Positions 25,825-34,407 of a DNA stretch of 64,000 nt are shown one piece after another. Positions within the stretch are counted from its first letter, which is position 1. Every line of letters begins with the position of its first letter. The DNA is from Thiorhodovibrio litoralis. GTDB lineage: Bacteria > Pseudomonadota > Gammaproteobacteria > Chromatiales > Chromatiaceae. A program made the translations under genes and the position numbers. The notes beneath the pieces were generated by a model, which was not told the DNA's origin, searched no databases, and saw only the letters and a list, made by a program, of their open reading frames with translations. The stretch spans positions 5,194,501-5,258,500 of the forward strand of contig NZ_CP121473.1 of the NCBI RefSeq assembly GCF_033954455.1, given 5' to 3'.

Positions 25825-26672
25825 ACAAGACCCTGCTGGCCCTCTATGGACTGAAGTTCAATCCGTTCTCCCCGGAGCTGCCGACGGCGGCACTGCATCG
25901 CAGCGCGCCGGTGGAGCAGTTTTGCTGGCGCATCGAGCAGAGCCTGATCCGCGAAGGCGGTTTTGCGCTCATTCAAGGTGATCCGGGTACCGGCAAGAGT
26001 GCGGTACTGCGCCTGCTCGATGAGCGTCTGCGCCAGCTGCCCGATATCAGCGTTGGGGCGCTCACGCATCCCAGCTCGAAGGTGGCGGACTTCTACCGCG
26101 AGATGGGCGATCTGTTCGCCGTTGACCTCAAGCCCCATAACCGCTGGGGTGGCTTCAAGATCCTGCGCGAGCGCTGGCTGGCGCATCTGGAGACGACGCT
26201 GTTGCGCCCGGTGTTGCTCATCGACGAGGCGCAGGAGATGCATCCGACGGTGCTCAATGAGCTGCGTCTGCTGACCTCCATGCAGTTCGATTCGCGCACG
26301 TTGTTGAGCGTGATCCTGGCCGGCGATGGCCGCCTGGCGACCAAGCTGCGCCGTGAGGAGTTGCTGCCGCTGGGCAGTCGTATCCGTACGCGCCTGAGTA
26401 TGGAGTATGCCAGTCGCGAGGCGCTGGTCGCCTGCCTGGAGCATTTACAACACAGTGCCGGCAATGCGAGTCTGATGAGCGCAGGGCTGATGAAGACGCT
26501 CGCTGAGCATGCGTTGGGCAATTATCGCGTGCTCACGACCATGGCGGCAGAATTGCTGGCGCAGGCTGCTCGGCTCGAACGCGCGCAGCTCGATGAACAA
26601 CTCTACCTTGAGGTGTTTGGTTCAGCGGCGGGCAACGCCCGCCAACGCCCGAGTGCCAGGGCGGGCGCCTGA
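25821..26672 (+). CDS. AAA ATPase, TniB/ExeA-like transposition partner
   Basis: A 283-residue AAA+ ATPase. The opening MNKTLLALYGLKFNPFSPELP is the usual beginning of ExeA/TniB-like proteins. Walker A is GDPGTGKSA (about residues 55-63), Walker B is VLLIDEAQEM, sensor 1 lies in LLSVILAGDG, and an arginine-containing segment follows (LPLGSRIRTRL). In Mu and Tn7-like systems the equivalent protein selects target DNA and activates the transposase. Its start lies inside the transposase stop and its stop abuts the primase start, so the three are made together. Confidence 0.9.
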   Translation: MNKTLLALYGLKFNPFSPELPTAALHRSAPVEQFCWRIEQSLIREGGFALIQGDPGTGKSAVLRLLDERLRQLPDISVGALTHPSSKVADFYREMGDLFAVDLKPHNRWGGFKILRERWLAHLETTLLRPVLLIDEAQEMHPTVLNELRLLTSMQFDSRTLLSVILAGDGRLATKLRREELLPLGSRIRTRLSMEYASREALVACLEHLQHSAGNASLMSAGLMKTLAEHALGNYRVLTTMAAELLAQAARLERAQLDEQLYLEVFGSAAGNARQRPSARAGA

Positions 26673-27481
26673 TGAGCCGCTTGAGCGCTGAGCGCCCGCA
26701 CCAGGCCATGACAGCGGCAAGACACACCGCCGTGATGCTTGAGGCATGGCACGACGCTGGCATCGTGCGTGCCGATTTGGCGGTGCGCACCGCCAAGGCG
26801 ACGATGCTGTGGTTCCATGATCGCTCTTTGGATCAGCTTCCGTTGGGGCTGGCCAGAGCGCGCAATGTCCAACAGGCCGATATTTATATCCGTCCAGCCC
26901 GCGGCTATCCCTGGCCAATGGTGTTTCTCGATGATGTCGCACGGCCGATGGCGCAGCGCATCGCTCGGCACTATGCGGCCCTGGTGGTGCAGACTTCGAC
27001 GCTCGGGGGCTGCCACCTGTGGCTACGGCTGACCCGCGCGCTCGATGAGGCGCAGCGCTGTGATGTGCAGCGTTGGCTGATCCCGCGCGTTGGCGCCGAT
27101 CCGGGCTCGGTCTCCGGTGAGCACCTCGGTCGGCTCGCCGGGATGAAGAATGCCAAGCGTGGCGGGGAGTGGGTCAATGTCCTTCGGCGACCAAGCCCGC
27201 AGGAGCGCGTCTGGGATCCAACTCCGGCCTTGCCAACGATGGCTCCGGCTCCGCCGCCGGTCGTCAACTGCGCTCCACGGGCGCGCTTATCCACCGGTGA
27301 TCCGTCCGAATCTGCCCGCGAATGGGGCTGGGTCTGCGGCGCTCTTGAGGCCGGCCTTGCACCGACCACGGTCTACCAACGCTTGCTCGAGCGCGCGTCC
27401 CCGCGTCGCGGAGCCGATGCCGAGCGCTATGCCCGCTACACCCTCGCTCGCGCCATTCGCCAGAGCGCTAGAGGCAACTGA
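26672..27481 (+). CDS. RepB-like archaeo-eukaryotic-type primase in the transposon
   Basis: A 269-residue protein. Residues of about 60-170 fit the RepB/RepB-primase (AEP) pattern: QADIYIRPA...PMVFLDDVA with the acidic pair, then VVQTSTLGGCHLWLRLTRALDEAQR and VGADPGSVSGEHLGRLAGMKNAKRGGEWVNV. Known members make primers for plasmid replication or are helper domains of plasmid replication proteins. A Pro-rich linker leads to a helical C-terminus (EWGWVCGALEAGLAPTTVYQRLLE) resembling small PriCT-like domains. It could prime repair or replicative transposition after strand transfer. That role is inference. It ends the transposon operon. Confidence 0.75.
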   Translation: MSRLSAERPHQAMTAARHTAVMLEAWHDAGIVRADLAVRTAKATMLWFHDRSLDQLPLGLARARNVQQADIYIRPARGYPWPMVFLDDVARPMAQRIARHYAALVVQTSTLGGCHLWLRLTRALDEAQRCDVQRWLIPRVGADPGSVSGEHLGRLAGMKNAKRGGEWVNVLRRPSPQERVWDPTPALPTMAPAPPPVVNCAPRARLSTGDPSESAREWGWVCGALEAGLAPTTVYQRLLERASPRRGADAERYARYTLARAIRQSARGN

Positions 27482-27494
27482 ACCCGCTGCGTCT

Positions 27495-27514
27495 CTCCCC
27501 CCTCAGGGGGGGAG
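27495..27514. terminator. GC hairpin after the transposon operon
   Basis: CTCCCCCC-TCA-GGGGGGGAG, 14 bases after the primase stop. There is no T run, so it may be a terminator or part of the transposon's right end. Confidence 0.5.
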
Positions 27515-27657
27515 CGTGGTTCACGATTCCGGCTTCCCGCTGTCGGCCAGTAACGGCCCCCGTGATCCCACACGCATTCCATGTCCTTCAAATGGCTTGG
27601 AAATGGGTCCCGCAATTATCGTGATTACGCTCATCGCGCAACGGCAGAGTTTCCAGT

Positions 27658-29712
27658 TTGATCCCAACTGTTATCAAAGCTGGAGTACCGGCTGTGATTC
27701 GGGCTGTGATTCGGGCTGTGATTCGGGCTGTGATTCCGGCTCTAATTCCGGTGCTGCTGGCAGGGCTGCTGCTATTCCCGGCGAGCTTGCCGGCAGCGGA
27801 TGCGCCGGTGATGCGCGCTGAGAATCTCGGCGACACCACGCCCTTTACCCAGCCACTTCTGCTTGCGATCGCTAACCTCGACCAGCGCATCAGCACCGCC
27901 ACCGATGACGCCGACCGGGCTCGGCTGACGCATCAGCGCTCCCTCGTACTGGAGCAGCTCAATCGGGCCATTCTGTCCCAAGGCGGCAGAGGCTTTGTGG
28001 ACCGCCCCCCTGCGGATGCACTGCCACCGCTGCGCGACGCCGTCTTGCGTGCCCGGCGCGGCGGGGACAAGACCGCCGAGATGATCGCGATTCTGCGCCT
28101 CAACAACGCGATCCTGGGCCAGAGTTTTGCGGATCTGCTCACCACGGTGGCGCATGACTGGATCCGATTCGCCCCAGCCGCGGACTTTAACCGCGCATTC
28201 AAAAGCTTCGAACACCGCACCAGCTTCAATCAGGTTCCATTCGGGCGCGCTGTGCAGCATTTGCAAGCCGCCGGGCCAACTACACTCAGCGATGCCGAGC
28301 AAGCGTTGATCGATGCCTATCAGGACTTCAGCCAGCGCGCCGATGTCTATGATGCCGTGGCGCAATCTTTGTTCAACTTCGTCAAGCGCGCGGCAACGAG
28401 CAACGAGTTGTTGCATTGGATTGGTATCAGCGCACTGATCCGCGCCATCGACGCCCAGCCATGGGCCATCGCCATCAATACCAAGATGCTGCCGGGCAGC
28501 CAGTCCAGCCTTGGCCAATTCATCAGCATCGGCCAATTCTTCGCAGCAACCTTGCTGCTTCTGGTCTTTACCGGCGTCGGTCTGTTTCTGCTGCCAATGC
28601 TGCCGCGCCTCTTGCGACGCGCGCAGCCGCAACGAGCGCTGAACGCGCAGGCGGACCCCTCTGAGGCCGAGCGCCTGGTCCGCCTGCTTCGGCAGTCCTT
28701 TCTCGCTCCGCTGCGCGTCCTGCTGGTGCTGATCGCCGTTGTACAGGCGACGCGCATTCTGTTCTTGCGCGAATCCGGCGAGCGCATCCTGGTGGTGCTC
28801 GACAGTTTCTACGTCGTGCTGATCGTCTGGGCGCTGCTGCGTCTGATTGATAACCTCGTCATGCTGTATTCGGGCGCCCTGCTGCGCCGCCATCCGACCC
28901 TGCGCGGCGAGTTGGTCAATTTCCTCTCGAGCGTGACGCGATTCATGGTGATCGTGATTGCCGCGCTTTACCTCTTGCAGCACTTCGGCTTCGATATCCG
29001 TGCCCTGCTGGCGTCACTCGGCATCGGCGGTCTGGCCGTCGCCTTCGCGGCGAAGGAGACCATCGCCAACATTTTTGGCTGCATCTCCATCATCGTCGAC
29101 GACATGTTCCAGCAAGGCGATTGGATCGTTACACCCGACGGCGAGGGTACGGTGATCGATGTCGGCCTGCGCAGCACCAGGCTCCGCACCTTCGACAACG
29201 CCGTGATCTTTCTACCCAACGCCTATGTGGCCAGCATCGACGTGCGCAACTGGAGCCGGCGCAAACTCGGAAGGCGCATCAAGTTCACCCTCGGGCTCGA
29301 ATACGGCAGTGATATGCAGCAGGTGAAGAAGACCGTCGATGACATTCGCGCCATGCTGATCGCCCATGCGGATATTGCCGACAGCAGCACCGACACCTCC
29401 AGCTATACCCGACAACAACTCGCCAAGATCGCCGACGCCATGGATGGGTACGGCATCAAGCGAACGCTGTTGGTCTATCTCGACACCCTCGGCGATAGCT
29501 CGATCGACATCCTGATCTATTGCTTCTCCAAGACCGTCGACTGGGAAGGCTGGCTCAAGGTCAAGCAGGATGTGATCATGCGCTGCTGCGCCATCGTCGA
29601 GGCCAATGGGCTGAGCATTGCTTTCCGGAGTCAGACGCTCTATCTGCGCGATGATAGTGGGAAGGAGTCGGATGATGTTGCAACCCTCTCGGCTTTGGGC
29701 GAAAAATCGTGA
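27658..29712 (+). CDS. MscS-family mechanosensitive channel
   Basis: An inner-membrane protein of up to 684 residues. The C-terminal third is a clear MscS domain. The pore helix GIGGLAVAFAAKETIANIFGCISIIVDD is followed by the beta domain FQQGDWIVTPDGEGTVIDVGLRSTRLRTFDNAVIFLPNAYV. Before it are several transmembrane helices and a periplasmic helical N-terminal domain (AP...NLDQRISTATDDADRARLTHQRSLVLEQL). Channels of this type release solutes under hypo-osmotic shock. The start is uncertain: TTG at 27658 is the first option, and GTG codons recur at 27694, 27706, 27718 and 27730 within the 12-bp repeat. The leader built from that repeat has Arg residues inside the hydrophobic region, which is odd for a signal peptide. 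Confidence 0.9.
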   Translation: MIPTVIKAGVPAVIRAVIRAVIRAVIPALIPVLLAGLLLFPASLPAADAPVMRAENLGDTTPFTQPLLLAIANLDQRISTATDDADRARLTHQRSLVLEQLNRAILSQGGRGFVDRPPADALPPLRDAVLRARRGGDKTAEMIAILRLNNAILGQSFADLLTTVAHDWIRFAPAADFNRAFKSFEHRTSFNQVPFGRAVQHLQAAGPTTLSDAEQALIDAYQDFSQRADVYDAVAQSLFNFVKRAATSNELLHWIGISALIRAIDAQPWAIAINTKMLPGSQSSLGQFISIGQFFAATLLLLVFTGVGLFLLPMLPRLLRRAQPQRALNAQADPSEAERLVRLLRQSFLAPLRVLLVLIAVVQATRILFLRESGERILVVLDSFYVVLIVWALLRLIDNLVMLYSGALLRRHPTLRGELVNFLSSVTRFMVIVIAALYLLQHFGFDIRALLASLGIGGLAVAFAAKETIANIFGCISIIVDDMFQQGDWIVTPDGEGTVIDVGLRSTRLRTFDNAVIFLPNAYVASIDVRNWSRRKLGRRIKFTLGLEYGSDMQQVKKTVDDIRAMLIAHADIADSSTDTSSYTRQQLAKIADAMDGYGIKRTLLVYLDTLGDSSIDILIYCFSKTVDWEGWLKVKQDVIMRCCAIVEANGLSIAFRSQTLYLRDDSGKESDDVATLSALGEKS
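27691..27750 (+). repeat. in-frame 12-bp tandem repeat in the MscS-type signal peptide
   Basis: The unit GCTGTGATTCGG occurs three times exactly, then GCTGTGATTCCG, then a worn GCTCTAATTCCG. It encodes Ala-Val-Ile-Arg/Pro repeats in the hydrophobic leader, and each good unit also carries a GTG in the coding frame. Copy-number change would keep the frame but alter leader charge and length. Confidence 0.95.
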
Positions 29713-29753
29713 GCGAGACCGTTGAGCCCGCCACAGCGCACTGCTACGCTCCT

Positions 29754-29780
29754 GGCCAATCACGCATCCCAATCACGCAT
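29754..29780. repeat. 13-bp tandem duplication upstream of mscK
   Basis: The unit CAATCACGCATCC occurs twice in direct succession between the MscS- and MscK-type genes. It has no evident coding role. Confidence 0.7.
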
Positions 29781-29859
29781 CCAAAGAACAGAGCAACGCC
29801 ATGTCGAAATCCGCTTCGCCTATTCGGGTAACAGAAGCCCTGGTGTCAGACGGCTGACC

Positions 29860-32800
29860 ATGCGAACACTTCCCTTTCTTCTAACCGCTACCCTCCTTTG
29901 GATGGCCTCGCTTTCGTTGGTCGGCGCTCAGGAGACCGAGAGCGCGCTGGCGGCCTCGCCTGTCACCGCCGAGGCACTGGAGTCGAAGATCGCCGAAGCC
30001 GAGGCGGCGACCGACATGACCGAGGAGGCCAAAAGCCGGCTGATCGAGCTTTACCGCAAAGCACTGAGCCATCTGCGCACAGCACAGGACAATGAGGCAG
30101 CGGCCGCCAAGTTTCAGCAAACCGCCGAGCGCGCGCCGGCCGAGATTCAGGCCATCCAAGCAGCGCTGGCGCCCCCGGAAGAGACCGAGCCGCAGACCGA
30201 GCCGAAATCCGTGCCACTCGAGGGCCTGGAGGCGGATGCCAACACCCCGCTGCCCGTGCTTGAGCAACTGTTGCAGAAGGAGCAGGCGAACCTGAACGCG
30301 GTCGAAGCGGAACGCGCCGATGCCGAGTCCCGGCTGGCGATACTCGAGGCGCGCCCGGATGTCATCGGCCAGCGCCTCGCGGCGGCCACGCAAGAACGCG
30401 AGGAGGCAGCGGCGCAGCGCCAAGCACTCGACGAGGATGATGCGGGTGCGGTGTTGGTGGAGGCGCAACAGTGGGAGCTGGCGACGCGCCAGGTGGCGCT
30501 GAGCACTGAGATCACGATGCTCAACCAGGAGCTTTCGAGCCAGCCGCTGCGAACACAACTGCTGGAAGCCAAGCTCGCCAGGGATGAGGCCAGTGCTGAG
30601 CGGATCGGCGAGCGCGTCGGGATGCTTGAGGAGCTGATTGACATCAAACGCCGTCAGGCAGCGAAGCAAGCCACGGCAGAAGCCGAGCAGACCCGGCGCG
30701 AGCTTAAGGGAATGCACCCGGTGTTGGTCGAGCTATCTGAACAAAACGCGGCACTGTCGCGCGATGTCAGCACAATGATCGAGCAGGTCAAGGCGCAAGA
30801 TGAAGCGCGACAAGCACTCGAGCAGCGCCTGGAGCAGCTCGGCGCCGATTACCAGGATGCGCAGGAAACCCTGGAGTCCGGGGAGGTCAACGACGATCTT
30901 GGCCGTATCCTGTTGCGCCAGCTCGATACCCTGCCCGATCCGCGCGCCTTCGCTGAAAAGGCCGATCAGCGCCAGGACGAGATCGCGAACCTCAACGTGC
31001 GCCGGCTAGAGTATCGCTCTGAGGCACGGCGCATCGCGGACACGGATGCGACAGTCGAACGACTCGCGCAGTCGCTCCAGGCCGATGACTCGACGACGCC
31101 TATGACGGCCCAGGAACTCGCCGCGCAGAAGGCGAAACTGCGAGAGCTGGTGCAACAACGTCAGGCGCAGCTCGACCAGGCACTGGAGACGAATCGGCTC
31201 TACCTTGGCAAGCTGCGGGAGCTTGATCGAGCAGAGCAGGCGTTGCTCGCGACCGCCGGTGAGTACGACGCCTTTCTGGGCGAAAACTTGCCCTGGTTAC
31301 GCAACGCTAAACCCATCAGCCTAGAGGACATCCGTGCGCTGCCGAGCCAGCTCCGCGCCCAGTTCGCCACCGCAGACCTCCCCGGCTTGCCGCGCCTGAT
31401 CGGTCAGGAACTCGCGCTCAGTCCCGCCTTCTGGCTCGCCCTGGTCGGCGCTGTGGTTCTGCTGTGGCGACGCCGAGCGACCATCGCCGCCATCAACGCG
31501 GTCGCCCCGCGCATCGGCAAACCCACGACCGACTGCATGGGCCATACCTGGCGTGTGTTGGCCTTGACCCTGCTCCTCGCGGCACCGCTGCCCTCACTGG
31601 TGGGGATAGTGGGCTGGCAGCTCCAGAGCGCGGGTGGCGGAACAGCACTGTCCCATGCCCTTGGTACATCCCTGATCTGGGTCGCCCTGCATCTTGCCAT
31701 TCTGCTCAGCCTGCGCGCCATCTGCTTACCTCATGGCTTGGCGGCAGCGCATTTCCGCTGGCCAGAGCGCAATTTGAAGCTGTTGCGAACCCAGCTCAAG
31801 CTGGTCATCTGGCCGCTCGCAATCTCGGCCTTGATCGTCAAGCTCGCGATTGATCTGAATCCGACCGACTCCGGCGGCACCCTGGCCAAGCTCGGCCTGC
31901 TGTTGGGCTATGTTCCGCTGTCGCTGTTCCTGTACCGGGTGCTCCACCCCCAGCGTGGCGTGCTCGCCCACTTGCGCTCCAGTGGCGCTTACCCAACGGT
32001 CACCCGCACCTACTTGATCTGGTACCCGCTGGCGGTTGGTTATCCCCTGGTATTGCTTGCTCTCTCCTGGACCGGCTATGTCTACACCGCCACGGCCTAT
32101 TCCCATCTGTTTTTATTGACGCTCTGGTTCCTGCTGGCGCTGGCGCTGAGCAACGCCCTCGCGCAGCGTTGGTTGCAGGTGACCCGACGGCGCCTGGCCT
32201 ACGATGCTGCCATGGAGCGCCGCCGCGCGGAGCAAGCGGAAGCGGAAGAAGATGACGAGGGCGATGTCGGGGATCTGCAATTCGAGGCACCGGAGGTGGA
32301 TATCACCGCCTTGAGCGACGAGACGCATGGGCTGATCCGCATCCTCATCTTCGCCACGGCGCTCGGCGGACTCTACCTGATCTGGTTCAGCGCCCTGCCA
32401 GCGCTGCGCATCTTTGACGACGTGGTCCTGTGGCATGGGACTGTCATGGTTGATGGTAATGAGCAATCCCAGCCGATCACGCTCGCGAGCCTTGGGCAGG
32501 CGTTGCTCTATGCCATCGGCGCCTGGGTGCTGGCGGATCGGCTCCCGGCCCTGCTGGAGATCGTGCTGTTACAGCGTTTCAAAATGACCGCAGCCAGCCG
32601 CTATACGGTCACCACCTTGACCACCTATGCCCTGGTTGCCGTGGGTCTGCTGCTGGTGCTGAGCACCTTGGGCGCGCGTTGGTCGCAAGTGCAATGGCTG
32701 GCGGCGGCGCTTAGCGTTGGCATCGGCTTTGGCCTGCAAGAGATCGTCGCCAACTTTATCAGCGGCCTGATTATCCTGTTCGAGCGCCCCATCCGCGTCG

Positions 32801-33315
32801 GCGATGCCGTCACCGTGGGCGACACCGATGGCGTGGTGACCAAAATCAAGATCCGCGCCACCACCATCCGCAACTGGGACGGCAAGGAGCTGCTGGTGCC
32901 CAATAAGGAGTTCATTACCGGGCGCCTGCTCAATTGGTCGCTGTCGGATCAGACCACGCGGCTGGTGTTAGCCATTGGCATCGCCTACGGAGCGCCGGTG
33001 CGTCAGGCCATGGATCTGTTGGCGGAAGCCGCCAGGGAGAATGCCAACGTGCTCGATGAGCCGCCCCCGACAGTTATCTTCGAGACCTTCGGCGACAATT
33101 CGCTCGGTCTGCTGCTGCGCTGCTTCGTCGACTCCATCGATCTGCGCGTCAGCACCATCAGCGCATTGAACGTGGCCATCAACGAGAAGTTCAATGCCGC
33201 CGGCATCAGCATCGCCTTCCCGCAGCGCGACCTGCATATCGACACCATCAGCCCGTTGCGGGTGCAGATCGAGCAAGCGAGTCACGGTGATTTGGGCGCG
33301 CAGGTCAGAGGGTAA
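29860..33315 (+). CDS. mscK: MscK/KefA-type large mechanosensitive channel
   Basis: An 1151-residue protein, close to E. coli MscK (1120). The signal peptide MRTLPFLLTATLLWMASLSLVGA is followed by a periplasmic coiled-coil region of about 480 residues (many Gln/Glu/Ala heptads, LEAKLARDEASAERIGERVGMLEELI). About ten transmembrane helices come next, and then the MscS pore (ALSVGIGFGLQEIVANFISGLIILFE). The beta domain reads IRVGDAVTVGDTDGVVTKIKIRATTIRNWDGKELLVPNKEF. It is an inner-membrane channel gated by tension and possibly by ions. A translation start 46 codons upstream would add a non-signal leader, so ATG at the signal peptide is used. It lies 147 bases after the smaller MscS gene on the same strand; a 13-bp tandem duplication sits in the gap. 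Confidence 0.92.
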   Translation: MRTLPFLLTATLLWMASLSLVGAQETESALAASPVTAEALESKIAEAEAATDMTEEAKSRLIELYRKALSHLRTAQDNEAAAAKFQQTAERAPAEIQAIQAALAPPEETEPQTEPKSVPLEGLEADANTPLPVLEQLLQKEQANLNAVEAERADAESRLAILEARPDVIGQRLAAATQEREEAAAQRQALDEDDAGAVLVEAQQWELATRQVALSTEITMLNQELSSQPLRTQLLEAKLARDEASAERIGERVGMLEELIDIKRRQAAKQATAEAEQTRRELKGMHPVLVELSEQNAALSRDVSTMIEQVKAQDEARQALEQRLEQLGADYQDAQETLESGEVNDDLGRILLRQLDTLPDPRAFAEKADQRQDEIANLNVRRLEYRSEARRIADTDATVERLAQSLQADDSTTPMTAQELAAQKAKLRELVQQRQAQLDQALETNRLYLGKLRELDRAEQALLATAGEYDAFLGENLPWLRNAKPISLEDIRALPSQLRAQFATADLPGLPRLIGQELALSPAFWLALVGAVVLLWRRRATIAAINAVAPRIGKPTTDCMGHTWRVLALTLLLAAPLPSLVGIVGWQLQSAGGGTALSHALGTSLIWVALHLAILLSLRAICLPHGLAAAHFRWPERNLKLLRTQLKLVIWPLAISALIVKLAIDLNPTDSGGTLAKLGLLLGYVPLSLFLYRVLHPQRGVLAHLRSSGAYPTVTRTYLIWYPLAVGYPLVLLALSWTGYVYTATAYSHLFLLTLWFLLALALSNALAQRWLQVTRRRLAYDAAMERRRAEQAEAEEDDEGDVGDLQFEAPEVDITALSDETHGLIRILIFATALGGLYLIWFSALPALRIFDDVVLWHGTVMVDGNEQSQPITLASLGQALLYAIGAWVLADRLPALLEIVLLQRFKMTAASRYTVTTLTTYALVAVGLLLVLSTLGARWSQVQWLAAALSVGIGFGLQEIVANFISGLIILFERPIRVGDAVTVGDTDGVVTKIKIRATTIRNWDGKELLVPNKEFITGRLLNWSLSDQTTRLVLAIGIAYGAPVRQAMDLLAEAARENANVLDEPPPTVIFETFGDNSLGLLLRCFVDSIDLRVSTISALNVAINEKFNAAGISIAFPQRDLHIDTISPLRVQIEQASHGDLGAQVRG

Positions 33316-33361
33316 GTCTCGCTGCGGCGGGTCAATCAGCGGTAGAAGGGTTTCATCCTAC

Positions 33362-33757
33362 CTATCCCATTGTCGCGAGCCGGCTCACCGTATCCGGAAA
33401 CTGGGCCGCAAGCCGCAGAAGCTGCCGCGCGGCTCCCGTCGGCTGCGCTCGGCCCTGCTCCCAGTTTTCCAGCGTCCGCTTCGACACTCCCAGCGCGCGG
33501 GCGAACTCCGTCTGCGACAAGCCAGATTGGGCTCGGGCCGCCATCAATTCCCAGCGCGGACCGGTGAGAACTTCGTCCTTTTCCACCGTCCCATCTGCCC
33601 GCTGGATACGGCGACGGACCGTGCCATTCTCCAGCACTTCAAACTCGGTCTTACGCGCCCAGCGCCCTGCCCTCAGATCACGCACGGCTTCGAGGAGTTC
33701 AGCGCCAATGTCGCGCCCCGCGTCGCGAGCGAGCAGTTCTTTTTCAGTTTTCGGCAT
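33362..33757 (-). CDS. antitoxin of a HigBA/RelE-type pair (Xre HTH)
   Basis: A 131-residue protein. The N-terminal half is charged and likely binds the toxin (MPKTEKELLARDAGRDIGAELLEAVRDL). The C-terminal Xre-type helix-turn-helix (AARAQSGLSQTEFARALGVSKRTLENWEQGR) is the usual NadS/HigA form and should repress the operon. Its start overlaps the toxin stop by 14 bases. It lies second in the operon, toxin first, which is the HigBA order. Confidence 0.85.
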   Translation of the reverse strand: MPKTEKELLARDAGRDIGAELLEAVRDLRAGRWARKTEFEVLENGTVRRRIQRADGTVEKDEVLTGPRWELMAARAQSGLSQTEFARALGVSKRTLENWEQGRAQPTGAARQLLRLAAQFPDTVSRLATMG

Positions 33758-34067
33758 GTTCCATCTCCTCGCGTAGCGCCTTGAGCACATGCCCAGGAAT
33801 TGAATCCCGTGCGCTCTTGGCGTAAATCACCAGCATCAGCATTTGCCCAGCGGAGGTGCGCCTGTAGTAGCACACCCGCACACCGCCGGACTTTCCGCTC
33901 CCGGCGCGGCTCCAACGCACCTTGCGCACCCCACCTGAGCCGCGCACTACGTCGCCCGCCTCTGGGTGTTCGCATAGATACTCCTGCAATTCTGTATATT
34001 CCTCGTCGGTCAGGTAATCGGGCAAAAGCGCACAGAAGAGCGGGGACTCAATGAATTGGTAGCGCAT
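33744..34067 (-). CDS. RelE/HigB-type toxin
   Basis: A 107-residue protein of the RelE/ParE superfamily. MRYQFIESPLFCALLPDYLTDEEYTELQEYL is followed by a Gly/Lys/Arg-rich middle (GSGGVRKVRWSRAGSGKSGGVRVCYY) and LMLVIYAKSARDSIPGHVLKALREEM, the normal ending of these toxins. Most relatives cleave mRNA on the ribosome. GAGG 2-3 bases before the ATG is close but acceptable; an upstream ATG at 34085 is the alternative. The two genes are co-transcribed on the minus strand. Confidence 0.85.
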   Translation of the reverse strand: MRYQFIESPLFCALLPDYLTDEEYTELQEYLCEHPEAGDVVRGSGGVRKVRWSRAGSGKSGGVRVCYYRRTSAGQMLMLVIYAKSARDSIPGHVLKALREEMEHAEN

Positions 34068-34085
34068 GACCTCAATTATACGCAT

Positions 34086-34407
34086 CGCGCGTACATGCGC
34101 AAAATGCTCACAAAAGAAATAGCATCTGCAATCGGTCTTTACTCAACCAAGGGGCCTGCTGGCGTCCGGAAGCCAGCGGCTCGGAGAACGCCGCCAGAGT
34201 GAATCAGATGTTGCGCCTGCAGGATGGGAATGCTCAGATCGCTGTCTCCGCGCTTGGATCGAGACGCGGAAGCGCCCTGCGAATTGGCGTGATATGGTCA
34301 GACCGAGGCGCTCAAGCCTGGCAAAATCAGAGAAGCAAGCCGGTCCGAGGGGCCATCGCGAAAAGATTCAATCACTGCCGCAGCATTCAACATTAAGGAC
34401 CAAAGCA
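34086..34407. other. region between the toxin-antitoxin pair and the lipoprotein gene
   Basis: About 320 bases without a gene. The first part contains alternating GCGCATGTACGCGCG-like sequence that may be the toxin-antitoxin operator. The middle holds one copy of the dispersed 20-bp element. Nothing else is recognised. Confidence 0.5.
34284..34303 (+). promoter_or_regulatory. dispersed 20-bp element upstream of a lipoprotein gene
   Basis: TTGGCGTGATATGGTCAGAC, then 14 bases, then CTGGCAAAAT. It lies 105 bases before the lipoprotein start. The same layout occurs at 43281 and 48795. Confidence 0.6.

Larger units (their letters stand above)
23704..27481 (+). mobile_element. four-gene transposon: Zn-ribbon protein, rve transposase, AAA ATPase, RepB-like primase
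   Basis: Four same-strand genes form one unit. The last three overlap by 4 bases and 1 base. A DDE/rve transposase plus a MutB/TniB/ExeA-like ATPase is the core of Mu/Tn5053/Tn7-like elements. A primase as third partner and a Cys-rich small protein first are not part of the textbook set, and no TniQ or resolvase is present. The element ends could not be fixed; a GC hairpin follows at 27495. All four frames are intact, suggesting recent activity. Confidence 0.75.

Noticed and set aside
23704-27481. CRISPR-associated transposon (Tn7-like with guide RNA)
   Set aside because: No Cas genes, TniQ or repeat array accompany the transposase and ATPase.
27691-27750. Possible CRISPR-like array
   Set aside because: Units are 12 bp, contiguous and without spacers; it is a tandem repeat in coding sequence.
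27772-28983. 403-codon minus-strand frame opposite the MscS-type gene
   Set aside because: Gln/Asp/His-rich antisense shadow of a clear channel gene.
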